DNA of 14,964 nucleotides from the NCBI GenBank assembly GCA_039028495.1, contig JBCCHY010000024.1:1-14964 (forward strand). Reading direction: 5' to 3'. The stretch is from JBCCHY01 sp039028495. GTDB lineage: Bacteria; Patescibacteriota; Saccharimonadia; Saccharimonadales; VXPC01. The notes under the pieces were generated by a model. The model searched no databases. It was not told where the DNA came from and saw only the letters and a program-made list of their open reading frames with translations. Positions 1 to 6,448 of the stretch are shown piece by piece (within the stretch, counting starts at the first letter, position 1; each line of letters starts with the position of its first letter). Both the position numbers and the translations under genes were made by a program.

Positions 1-623
1 ACACCTGCCATTGCAGCTATACTATCGGACTCATCTTGGCCGCCTGAATAGACAGAAGCTAAATCTGCAGACAATACAGGGTTTTGTACACACAAGAGTG
101 GTTCTATGGCGGGAGTTAACCTGGGATTACGCCCTCCTGTAGCAATGTGTACGGCGAGGATCGGACCAATACCGACAAGATAGTTGCCTCCAGTATCTCT
201 TCGTTGCCACTCGAGATCAGCCGGAACAATAGTGGGTTCCTCTTTAGAGCAATCTGTTAGTCCTACAAAAACTTCGTTACCTGCAGCAATACATAGATCG
301 GATGCTTCTAGAGATACGAGCCTATTACTTAAATTGTTCATCATGTCACTAATAACTGACAGCATTGAAGCACCCAGGAAACTGCTTTTTCTAACTTCAG
401 TAGCTGTCTCACCCTCAATATAGCAGTCAGTCGTTGCGCCCCTCATTAGTTCAGAAATAAGCTTTGATCTCTCGCTCAGATACTCGTCACTTGTTGTGCT
501 GTTATGAAAGAGCCATTGCATTACCCCGTTAAAAGCAATGCAACCTTCAATGGAACTTCTTGCAAATGAGTCTAAGTTACCTGCTAATGTTTCTCGGTCG
601 ACTCCGCTCATTGCTATCAACAT
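1..623 (-). CDS. Hypothetical protein, 3' end outside window
   Basis: An uninterrupted minus-strand reading frame runs from an ATG at 623 to the left edge of the window, so at least 207 residues are visible and the C-terminus is missing. No family was recognised. The visible part begins MLIAMSGVDRE, has a mostly helical-looking first half and a more mixed second half containing IVPADLEWQRRD and GIGPILAVHIATGG. It carries several cysteines but shows no signal peptide or membrane segment. A second in-frame ATG lies at 611. The start at 623 is preferred because a -10-like TAACAT ends 6 bases before it, matching the leaderless arrangement of several other genes here; no Shine-Dalgarno sequence precedes either ATG. 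It is divergent from the gene at 739. A plus-strand frame inside this stretch is treated as a shadow. Confidence 0.6.
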   Translation of the reverse strand, partial: MLIAMSGVDRETLAGNLDSFARSSIEGCIAFNGVMQWLFHNSTTSDEYLSERSKLISELMRGATTDCYIEGETATEVRKSSFLGASMLSVISDMMNNLSNRLVSLEASDLCIAAGNEVFVGLTDCSKEEPTIVPADLEWQRRDTGGNYLVGIGPILAVHIATGGRNPRLTPAIEPLLCVQNPVLSADLASVYSGGQDESDSIAAMAG

Positions 624-659
624 GTTTGAATGTTACATTACCGATAGACCCATAATCAA
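624..659 (-). promoter_or_regulatory. Possible leaderless promoter
   Basis: On the minus strand TTGATT (659-654), an 18-base spacer and TAACAT (635-630) are followed by 6 bases and then the ATG at 623. Each box matches four of six consensus positions, so on its own this is weak; it is supported by the same spacing at stronger promoters in the window. Confidence 0.35.
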
Positions 660-738
660 GCGTGAGTATTTGTTTTAAGACTCTTGTGCTTGCCAACTTG
701 CTTATATGCTTTAGTCTATAAACTGAAGAGGAGCTAAC

Positions 739-1173
739 ATGTCATATATCGAAGGACCTGAACTGAGCCATGTGGCTGCACACGGTAGTGGCTGGAACGA
801 CACTAGCGACCTAGTCCATCTTTTTTCAGCCATTGAATCTTCAGATCCGCAGGCAGATGATCTGCTTGATGAAATAATGTTTAGAATATGTGAACAGTCT
901 ACAGACCCAGAACTGAGACTCGCTAATGAAGGTGTGGCACTGGTTAAAGCTGAATTTTCTGGAGCAGATGACCCAGTAACACCCGAAGCAGTTTGTCTAG
1001 GGTTAGGAAAGGGTAAATTCAACTTCGGTATATACAGAGAGGTTCATGTGTCAGCATGGATTACCCCAGAAAATCTTATACTCAACGGTCGTACGAGACC
1101 AATGTTTGGGTATTCGCGGGGAGAGGCTATTAGAAAAATACTAGAAGCTGTTACGAGCCCAAAAGAAGAATGA
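739..1173 (+). CDS. Hypothetical protein, 144 aa
   Basis: The frame encodes a soluble, acidic 144-residue protein with no recognised domain, signal peptide or membrane segment. The ATG follows a strong Shine-Dalgarno stretch, GAAGAGGAG at 725-733, with a 5-base spacer, which fixes the start. The N-terminal half is acidic and helical-looking (residues about 20-60); the C-terminal half contains FNFGIYREVHVSAWITPENL and ends TSPKEE. The stop is TGA at 1171-1173. The same frame continues open for 82 more codons after this TGA, up to a TAG at 1420, so the protein may originally have been about 226 residues long. AT-rich boxes such as TATAAA (717-722) lie upstream, but no convincing -35/-10 pair was found. 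It is divergent from the gene ending at the left edge. Confidence 0.65.
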   Translation: MSYIEGPELSHVAAHGSGWNDTSDLVHLFSAIESSDPQADDLLDEIMFRICEQSTDPELRLANEGVALVKAEFSGADDPVTPEAVCLGLGKGKFNFGIYREVHVSAWITPENLILNGRTRPMFGYSRGEAIRKILEAVTSPKEE

Positions 1174-1422
1174 GAAAACCCCAGATCAGCAAAAACTGCT
1201 TGGGCTCTACCAGTGTCTCGGTTAACTAAAATTGTACCTATGTACTGTTCAGAAGGTATAGACACACAACCCTACTATTATGGTCACAGGCGAGAACTAC
1301 AGCAAGTAGAATCCTTAGATATTAACGACGTCGTGAAAAGAGAGCTACTCGCCACACTACGCTATGAACATGACGTAGAGCTCATAGGAGCTGGCCTAGT
1401 ACCCATAGCGCGTAAGCTATAG
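1174..1422 (+). pseudogene. In-frame continuation after TGA, separate start unclear
   Basis: This open stretch lies in exactly the frame of the gene at 739, directly after its TGA. It can be read as 82 codons ending at TAG 1420-1422. A GTG at 1213 or ATG at 1243 could start a separate 69- or 59-residue protein, but neither has a Shine-Dalgarno sequence or a well-placed -10 box. The encoded segment from 1243 (MYCSEGIDTQPYYYGHRREL, then a charged helical stretch and VPIARKL) looks protein-like rather than random. The simplest reading is a gene split by one nonsense change; a separate small gene, stop-codon read-through or a sequencing error are alternatives. It converges with the zinc peptidase gene, and the palindrome CTATAG at 1417-1422 supplies both stop codons. 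Confidence 0.35.
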
Positions 1423-1830
1423 ACCTGCTTCGAGTTTATGCATACGGTCGTGGTCGAGACCGTAGTAGTGTGCTATTTCGTGCCAAAGTGTTCGTTTGAT
1501 CTTGGCTTTTAGCTCTTTTTTATCCCGAGATACTGCTAGTATCGCTTCTTTGAACAGAGTTATTTTGTCCGGGGGCAACATCATGTTGTTACCGGTGCCT
1601 TTAACCGTCAGGGGTATCCCCTCGTACAGGCCAAATAGCAACGAGTTGCAAGATAGACTGAGCCGCTTTCGTTGCTCTGGGCTGGGTCTGTCCTCTATAA
1701 CTATGGCCACGTTTTCTAGATGATCAATATATTGATCTGGCAGCTCATCCATCGATTCGGTAATGTACTGCTCAAATACATCGTCAAAGTGAGATAAATC
1801 TATATCAAGTTTTTGCGTACAGTTATGCAT
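1417..1830 (-). CDS. Small zincin-like metallopeptidase (Zincin_1 family)
   Basis: This 137-residue protein matches the small bacterial metallopeptidase-like family (Zincin_1, formerly DUF1025). Visible family features are the LENVAIVIED strand near residues 38-47, LLFGLYEGIPLT near 64-75, a P-x-x-I-x-L-F-K helix near 87-94, and the zinc-binding HEIAHYYGLDH at 117-127. The last reads as HExxHxxGxxH with H117, H121 and probably H127 as ligands and E118 as the catalytic base. The length is normal for the family, whose substrates are poorly known; no signal peptide is visible, so it is probably cytoplasmic. The ATG at 1830 is chosen over the GTG at 1836 because TATACT ends exactly 7 bases before it, a leaderless arrangement. 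The gene ends inside a palindrome shared with the convergent frame. Confidence 0.8.
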   Translation of the reverse strand: MHNCTQKLDIDLSHFDDVFEQYITESMDELPDQYIDHLENVAIVIEDRPSPEQRKRLSLSCNSLLFGLYEGIPLTVKGTGNNMMLPPDKITLFKEAILAVSRDKKELKAKIKRTLWHEIAHYYGLDHDRMHKLEAGL

Positions 1831-1837
1831 AAGCACA

Positions 1838-1866
1838 AGTATAGCTCAGTTTTTAGCACTCTACAA
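1838..1866 (-). promoter_or_regulatory. Leaderless promoter of the zincin gene
   Basis: On the minus strand TTGTAG (1866-1861), a 17-base spacer and TATACT (1843-1838) are followed by 7 bases and the ATG at 1830. Transcription would begin at or next to the A of the start codon. The GTG at 1836 would lie upstream of that point. Confidence 0.6.
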
Positions 1867-1875
1867 GCTCGAGTG

Positions 1876-2214
1876 CTAACCAGCGATCAATTGGTCAGCT
1901 TCTGAACCCGTATCTCGGATGTCTGGACTGTCTAATAAGTCACCGATAAGGTTGGCTGCTGCCTGCAATGAAGCGCGACGTTTATAGCGGAATCTACCGA
2001 CCGTTTCCATAGCGTATTCAACTGCCCCCCAAACTTGTTCATATGAAACTGGGTCGACCATTAGCCCGCCCATTATTGCGTGCTCACCCAGAGCGGATGC
2101 GCCTACACGTGCCGCATAACCCCGCAAATCAATATAGTCACCACTCGTAGTTGTTACATGAGTAGCGTAGCGGGGCTCACTATCGCCAATAAAAAAAGAG
2201 GTCAATCTCCTCAT
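1876..2214 (-). CDS. Hypothetical protein, 112 aa
   Basis: A 112-residue soluble protein with no recognised family. It opens MRRLTSFFIGDSEPRYATHVTT, contains a central Gly/Ala-rich stretch (YAARVGASALGEHAIMGGL, about residues 33-51) and a basic helix (GRFRYKRRASLQAAANLIGDLL) near 73-94, and ends with an acidic tail. No membrane segment is seen. The ATG at 2214 is well supported by the strongest promoter in the window, with a perfect TATAAT ending 7 bases before it, so the message would be leaderless. An AGGAGA just inside the start is followed by an in-frame TTG, but this seems coincidental. It is followed by the leaderless zincin gene, which has its own promoter. Confidence 0.65.
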   Translation of the reverse strand: MRRLTSFFIGDSEPRYATHVTTTSGDYIDLRGYAARVGASALGEHAIMGGLMVDPVSYEQVWGAVEYAMETVGRFRYKRRASLQAAANLIGDLLDSPDIRDTGSEADQLIAG

Positions 2215-2221
2215 GCAGTTA

Positions 2222-2250
2222 ATTATACAACTTTATAACTACTTTCGCAA
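2222..2250 (-). promoter_or_regulatory. Strong leaderless promoter
   Basis: Minus-strand TTGCGA (2250-2245), an ideal 17-base spacer and a perfect TATAAT (2227-2222) are followed by 7 bases and the ATG at 2214. The expected first transcribed base is the A of the start codon. Confidence 0.8.
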
Positions 2251-2274
2251 TAGTTTTAGCCCCGGACTATCGAG

Positions 2275-2425
2275 TAGGTAAGAAAGAATGGTTAGCCGCG
2301 TCTACCTAAGTAAATCATACCTTTTGTAATTACTTGCTCATTACAAAAGGTATTCGACTCTCGGTGGGTGGATCACCAGACAGAGCTGCGCTCTGCCTGC
2401 GCCTAAGGAGGGAGGTGCCCTCCTT
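2275..2425 (-). other. Cluster of four hairpins in intergenic DNA
   Basis: Four inverted repeats follow one another: TAGGTA/TACCTA (2275-2280, 2303-2308); a perfect 14-bp pair ATACCTTTTGTAAT/ATTACAAAAGGTAT (2317-2330, 2340-2353; 9-base loop); CAG-a-CAGAGC / GCTCTG-c-CTG (2377-2386, 2390-2399); and AAGGAGGG/CCCTCCTT (2405-2412, 2418-2425). The mismatch in the third becomes a G-U pair only if the minus strand is transcribed, which favours a 3' untranslated region of the gene ending at 2432. None is followed by a T-run, so they are not ordinary intrinsic terminators; they could be RNA-stabilising or processing structures. No protein gene was seen here. Confidence 0.5.
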
Positions 2426-2431
2426 CCTTAA

Positions 2432-2707
2432 CTAGAATGCTTTGAGGGCAGCGTCTAGTTCAGAGGTATCCAGCTCCGCTTCCAAATCTATATCTTCAAT
2501 CTCATTCAGCTGATCAGTAATATCATCTGAATCCGTAATGCTCTGCTGCTGGACAGTCTTTGTTTTAACCTTGCTCTGATCACTATAGTCAGTCTCATCA
2601 TCAAATGTCACAACTGTATACGCAGCATAACCTACAGCCGCTACCAGTAGGATGACAAGTATCGCTGTAAATCCAATTATCCCTCGTTGATCTTTGTTGG
2701 TACGCAT
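2432..2707 (-). CDS. Small single-pass membrane protein, pilin-like N-terminus
   Basis: A 91-residue protein with a short positive N-terminus (MRTNKDQRG), one hydrophobic segment at about residues 10-33, and an acidic, Ser/Asp/Glu-rich outer part ending DAALKAF. The GIIGFTAILVILL stretch after a Lys/Arg-rich leader resembles a type IV prepilin leader, but the usual fifth-position glutamate is missing, so a simple signal anchor is equally possible. It starts 2 bases after the stop of the preceding gene, and AGGGGGG about 8 bases upstream may serve as its ribosome site, so the two are probably one operon. The acidic tail suggests an exposed envelope or periplasm-side domain. The function is unknown. 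The hairpin cluster at 2275-2425 follows its stop codon. Confidence 0.7.
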   Translation of the reverse strand: MRTNKDQRGIIGFTAILVILLVAAVGYAAYTVVTFDDETDYSDQSKVKTKTVQQQSITDSDDITDQLNEIEDIDLEAELDTSELDAALKAF

Positions 2708-2709
2708 AT

Positions 2710-3333
2710 CTAGACCCCCCTACTATCTGCGGCTACTTTGACAGCTTCTGCAAATGTCTTGGCTGCATCTACGTATTCTTTGGCGGATGCTTTGAACGCA
2801 GCCATAGCCTCTTTATAAGCATCAACATTATCGCGGGTTGTATCTGGGTCATCACAGTCTAGCTCTGTACGAAGGCTCTTGACTACATCTAGATCAGCTT
2901 CGGCTGTTTCTTGTGCTGCATTAATGTCCGACACAAGACGATCGTAATTGGCAACATCTAGCTCTCCGCTAGAAACGAGCCCGTCGACTCGATCTACAAA
3001 GTTATCTACCTTTTGCTTGAAGTTCTGACCGCGTACGCGGGTGTTTTGCATTACTCCCTGGATTTTGTCCTTTCGTGCCTCACACGCCGCAATGCGATCC
3101 TCTCGTGTCTTTGTCACGGCTTCTTCACGAGCTGCCTGCGCCTGCTCGCGTCTCTCGGCAGCTGCTTGCTGCAGCTCCTCTATGCGCTCTTGCCTAGTTT
3201 GTGTTTTATCAGAGTCAGATTCTAGAGATGACTCCTGTGCTATAACCACGCTACTGATAGCAAAAAGCGCTATCGCGAAAGTCAGGATTATCCCAACCAT
3301 CATGTGCATCTTACGAAAATCCGTAGATTCCAC
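2710..3333 (-). CDS. Secreted or anchored coiled-coil envelope protein
   Basis: The frame is open much further upstream (to 3537), but that part does not look coding and overlaps the tyrS leader. The likely start is the GTG at 3333, giving 207 residues, or the ATG at 3309. Either gives a signal sequence or anchor (VGIILTFAIALFAISSVVIA) near residues 13-32, followed by a charged coiled-coil region rich in Arg, Glu, Gln and Ala (about 40-80), two cysteines (in AACEARK and LDCDDP), and a long helical C-terminal half ending in Ala/Lys-rich repeats. No enzyme domain is visible. It forms an operon with the small membrane protein 2 bases downstream. A structural or adhesive role at the cell surface is a guess. 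Confidence 0.65.
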   Translation of the reverse strand: MESTDFRKMHMMVGIILTFAIALFAISSVVIAQESSLESDSDKTQTRQERIEELQQAAAERREQAQAAREEAVTKTREDRIAACEARKDKIQGVMQNTRVRGQNFKQKVDNFVDRVDGLVSSGELDVANYDRLVSDINAAQETAEADLDVVKSLRTELDCDDPDTTRDNVDAYKEAMAAFKASAKEYVDAAKTFAEAVKVAADSRGV

Positions 3334-3360
3334 GTTTACCCCCGCATTAACATAAGCACG

Positions 3361-3391
3361 AATATACCACACGCATACTAATCCATTGCAA
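3361..3391 (-). promoter_or_regulatory. Probable extended -10 promoter
   Basis: Minus-strand TTGCAA (3391-3386), a long 19-base spacer and TGG-TATATT (-10 at 3366-3361) precede the coiled-coil protein gene. Exactly 7 bases after the -10 box lies ATG (3353), which opens a frame of only five codons ending 2 bases before the GTG at 3333. Confidence 0.4.
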
Positions 3392-3537
3392 GCATGATCT
3401 GCGCCCCACAGATGTGATAAAATAACCAGCGAATTATGTTTAGTTTCAAAACCAAATTCTATAGCACTGACTATGCCCTTTTGGGCTAGCAATTCTATTT
3501 TTCGTATTTTGATAACTAAATAAAACAGGAGCAACAA

Positions 3538-4791
3538 ATGACTCTTTCAGAAGAGCTACAGTGGCGGGGGTTCGTTCAGGATACAACCTATAGTGACTTG
3601 AGCACGCTCGATAATCAAACAATAACGTTCTACCACGGATTTGACGCTAGTGCAGATAGCCAAACCATCGGCAATTTAGCGGCTATGATGATAGACAAGG
3701 TATTCCTGCGCCATGGGCACAAAGCAATCATGCTCGCTGGTGGCTCAACAAGCCTTATCGGTGACCCAGGCGGCAAAGATAAAGAACGCAACCTACAAGA
3801 CGAAGAGATCATCGCCGGTAATGTCGAAGCAGCTAAAAAAGAGCTGGAGCGCATACTACGTGGGCACGAGTTCGTAATGGTCAATAATCTAGACTGGACG
3901 CGTGACATGCCAGTACTTACATTCCTGCGCGACATTGGCAAACACTACTCGATGACACCGCTAGTACAGCGCGACTACATCGCGAAACGAATGGGCGAGG
4001 GCGGCAGTGGCATCAGCTACACAGAATTCAGCTACACCCTGCTTCAAGGCATGGACTACTTGCATCTCTATGACACCTACGGCTGCACGCTGCAGATAGG
4101 CGGGTCGGATCAGTGGGGTAACTGCCTATCGGGTGTTGATCTAGTGCGTAGAGCACGGGGCGAAGAAGTCCATGTCATCACCCTGCCTCTAGTGATCAAC
4201 CAGGCCACGGGGGTTAAATTCGGCAAAAGCGAAGACGGCGCTGTCTGGCTAAACCCAGAGAGGACAAGTCCATACAAGTTCTACCAATTCTGGCTAAACG
4301 TCGATGACGAGGGTGTCGAATACTACCTAAAGGTCTACACAGAGCTAGATAAACAAACTATCGATGACATCGTCGCCCAGCATCAGGCTGCGCCTCATGA
4401 GCGCATGGCCCAAAAGCGCTTGGCGGACGAGGTGACTCGACTCGTACATGGTGAGGACCAGCTGCGCATTGTCCAAGACGTGACAAACCTCGTCTTTGGC
4501 CGAGCCGGCACAAACGAACTGAACGACGAGCTATGCAACATACTCCGCAGAGAAGTAAACTACCTAGAAAACATAACCGACACGTCAGATCTAGCCCAAA
4601 TACTTGTTGATCTACAACTATGCGGGAGTAAAAAACAAGCCCGTGAGATGATTGCAGCTGGGGCTATCAAGAACGCGCTGACTAATGACAAGATAGATGC
4701 AGATACCGATATTCCCTCGCTCGCAACAAACGGACATGTCTTGATCAGAAAGGGTAAAAACAGTCTCGGGATGATAGATGTACGAAGCTAA
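3538..4791 (+). CDS. tyrS: Tyrosyl-tRNA synthetase
   Basis: This class I aminoacyl-tRNA synthetase charges tRNA-Tyr with tyrosine in the cytoplasm. At 417 residues it has the usual length. Visible motifs are HGFDASADSQTIGN at 33-46 (the HIGH region), IGDPGGKDKERN at 74-85, SYTLLQGMD at 165-173 (tyrosine pocket, with Y166, Q170 and D173), GGSDQWGN at 188-195, the KMSKS-type loop KFGKS at 227-231, and an S4-type RNA-binding domain from about 345 to the end. The HIGH region is unusual: TIGN replaces H-I-G-H, so both histidines are changed. An AGGAG at 3527-3531 with a 6-base spacer fixes the start; a small GCCC-TTTT-GGGC hairpin lies upstream. It leads an operon whose next gene begins inside its last codons. 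Confidence 0.95.
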   Translation: MTLSEELQWRGFVQDTTYSDLSTLDNQTITFYHGFDASADSQTIGNLAAMMIDKVFLRHGHKAIMLAGGSTSLIGDPGGKDKERNLQDEEIIAGNVEAAKKELERILRGHEFVMVNNLDWTRDMPVLTFLRDIGKHYSMTPLVQRDYIAKRMGEGGSGISYTEFSYTLLQGMDYLHLYDTYGCTLQIGGSDQWGNCLSGVDLVRRARGEEVHVITLPLVINQATGVKFGKSEDGAVWLNPERTSPYKFYQFWLNVDDEGVEYYLKVYTELDKQTIDDIVAQHQAAPHERMAQKRLADEVTRLVHGEDQLRIVQDVTNLVFGRAGTNELNDELCNILRREVNYLENITDTSDLAQILVDLQLCGSKKQAREMIAAGAIKNALTNDKIDADTDIPSLATNGHVLIRKGKNSLGMIDVRS

Positions 4792-5395
4792 TTTTCGTTC
4801 TTTAGCCGAAGTGCCGGCAGCCTGGCTAGACAAAGTAAGTCGTGGCAGGATCACACCAAATACCGTTAGCGCCCTTGGCTTAATCGCCCACATACCTGCG
4901 TTCTATCTCATCGCCAATTGCTACTTAGTGTATGGAGGCTTAGCCTTGGCCCTAGCCGCCCCTACCGACATGCTCGACGGTGCGCTGGCTAGGATACAAA
5001 AGTCTGGTTCTAACTTTGGCGTGGTACTGGACGCAGCAATGGACAGAGCTAAAGAAGTGTTGATATTTAGCGCACTCGCCTATCACTTTGCCAGTACGGA
5101 GCAGCCAGTATATGTGCTACTCACGGTTTTGGCGCTGGGCATCAGTCTACAAATTAGCTACGTCAAGGCAAAAGGTGAAGCGGCTATAGCCACTACATCC
5201 AAGAAAAAGGCTGCGGATCTTAACAGAAGCTTCAGCTCTGGGCTGGCAAGTTTCCCCATCAGAGTATTCATACTAGTTATTACCCTGCTCTTCTCTGTGC
5301 CTGAGGTTGGAGTCATAGCAGTTATAGCGCTGGGTGTTCCGACAATTGCCACCAGGGTCCATGATGTCTACAAATCTCTAGAAAGCAGCAAATGA
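4778..5395 (+). CDS. CDP-alcohol phosphatidyltransferase
   Basis: This integral membrane enzyme (205 aa) belongs to the family that moves a phosphatidyl or equivalent lipid-phosphate group from a CDP-lipid to an alcohol such as inositol phosphate or glycerol phosphate. The full family signature D-x2-DG-x2-AR-x8-G-x3-D-x3-D is present: D64, D67, G68, A71, R72, G81, D85 and D89, which bind metal and the CDP group. About six hydrophobic segments surround it. ITPNTVSALGL at 25-35 is typical of the N-terminus. The acceptor alcohol cannot be told from sequence; similarity in layout to PgsA and inositol-phosphate-type enzymes is only general. The gene overlaps the end of tyrS by 14 bases and the next gene by 4 (ATGA), so translation is probably coupled. 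The CarS-like neighbour may supply its CDP-lipid substrate. Confidence 0.9.
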   Translation: MYEANFRSLAEVPAAWLDKVSRGRITPNTVSALGLIAHIPAFYLIANCYLVYGGLALALAAPTDMLDGALARIQKSGSNFGVVLDAAMDRAKEVLIFSALAYHFASTEQPVYVLLTVLALGISLQISYVKAKGEAAIATTSKKKAADLNRSFSSGLASFPIRVFILVITLLFSVPEVGVIAVIALGVPTIATRVHDVYKSLESSK

Positions 5396-5943
5396 TTGAC
5401 GACCTGCTGGGCATGCTGCTGCTACTCGCCCCTGCAGGTATAGCCAATACTGCTCCTGTCTGGTTTGCCAAACTACCATACATAAAACACTGGAACACAC
5501 CGCTAGATTTCGGCAAAAGCTGGCGGGGCATCCGCATATTCGGCCAGAACAAAACTTGGCGCGGGCTTTTGTCAGGCGCTCTTGTGGGCGCCCTCATAGG
5601 CCTGATCCAATGGTTCTTTATTGATCAATCTCAGTGGCTAGCAGATATTGACCTACTGCAGGGCGAGATGAACATCGTGCTTTTCGGTGCGATCACCGGC
5701 CTGTTCGCCCTCATAGGTGATGCAGTGGAGAGTTTCTTTAAGCGCCGCGCTGGTGTACGCCCTGGTAAACCGTGGGTCCCATTTGACCAAACCGACTATA
5801 TCCTAGGAGCGTACGTATTTATTGGGCTGACCCTAGACCTAACCCCAACTCAGTACGTCCTAGGTCTACTCAGCTACACCCTCTTTCATCCGATCGTTAG
5901 CTATGCCGGCTATCTATTAAAAATTAAAAAAGACCCGTTTTAG
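5392..5943 (+). CDS. CDP-archaeol synthase-like (CarS family) membrane protein
   Basis: The 183-residue protein matches the CarS/DUF46 family, which in archaea transfers CMP from CTP to an unsaturated archaetidic-acid-type lipid and is related to bacterial CdsA. Family motifs in order are PLDFGKSWRG (37-46), IFGQNKTWRGL (49-59), LIGD (107-110), ESFFKRRAGVRPGKPW (113-128), and FDQTDYILGA (131-140). Four to five membrane segments are visible. It overlaps the phosphatidyltransferase gene by 4 bases, so a CDP-lipid made here could be passed directly to that enzyme. Whether the lipid is an ether-linked isoprenoid or an ordinary fatty-acyl lipid cannot be seen from sequence. It converges with the next minus-strand gene, leaving only 12 bases between them and no clear terminator. 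Confidence 0.85.
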   Translation: MIDDLLGMLLLLAPAGIANTAPVWFAKLPYIKHWNTPLDFGKSWRGIRIFGQNKTWRGLLSGALVGALIGLIQWFFIDQSQWLADIDLLQGEMNIVLFGAITGLFALIGDAVESFFKRRAGVRPGKPWVPFDQTDYILGAYVFIGLTLDLTPTQYVLGLLSYTLFHPIVSYAGYLLKIKKDPF

Positions 5944-5955
5944 GCTATTAGATCT

Positions 5956-6447
5956 TTATTGGCTGACTCCGTAGGCAACCCTATATGCTTCTGTGCATGC
6001 TTGTAGCTTATCGGCAATTTCTATGTCTTCAATCACCTCATGTGCTCTATAAACGGGCAACAACTGTAGGTTGCCCACTGCGCCTTCTACTCGGACAGGG
6101 GCTTTCCCAAGCATAAGTTCTCCTTCTCCTAATATACTGCACTCACCCCAGTTTGGCTCAATCATGACCACTTCGGCAGTTTCCGGTAAACTGGCAAATA
6201 TACGCCTAGCGGATTCATCATCAATTTGGACTCTGTCACGCACCTCTGCAAAATCGTCATGACTAAATACATTTACGTCTCCATCTGGGTAAAACTCTAC
6301 ACTTAGGGTATTTTCATGAACCTCTATAACTGGCTGTTCGTCACCGCTATCAATGAGAGTAGAAACCCACACAAAAAAGACCATAATGCCTATCCCTATT
6401 GCAATCTGCTTTTTATAAGCATTTGACAACCTGCTCTTACTCTCCAT
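5956..6447 (-). CDS. Membrane-anchored protein, paralogue of upstream gene
   Basis: A 163-residue protein with a basic N-terminus (MESKSRLSNAYKK), one membrane segment at about 15-32, and an outer domain holding only two cysteines, C103 (WGECS) and C151 (ACTEAY), which could form a disulphide. The family was not recognised. Its layout and the G-x-C-S/T and C-x-E-A motifs match the neighbouring protein encoded at 6449-6853, so the two look like diverged duplicates. The ATG at 6447 is preferred because it lies one base after the neighbour's stop codon; a longer TTG start at 6468 would overlap that gene. It is the second gene of a two-gene operon. Confidence 0.65.
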   Translation of the reverse strand: MESKSRLSNAYKKQIAIGIGIMVFFVWVSTLIDSGDEQPVIEVHENTLSVEFYPDGDVNVFSHDDFAEVRDRVQIDDESARRIFASLPETAEVVMIEPNWGECSILGEGELMLGKAPVRVEGAVGNLQLLPVYRAHEVIEDIEIADKLQACTEAYRVAYGVSQ

Positions 6448-6448
6448 T

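Noticed and set aside
711..1173. Recoding of TGA as glycine, as in some CPR lineages
   Set aside because: TGA ends several genes cleanly (for example at 5393-5395 overlapping the next start, and 8526-8528), and no internal TGA is needed in the recognisable proteins.
3334..3537. Upstream extension of the coiled-coil protein to 275 residues
   Set aside because: It would place 68 residues before a clear signal sequence and cover the tyrS leader; its composition is not protein-like and a promoter lies within it.
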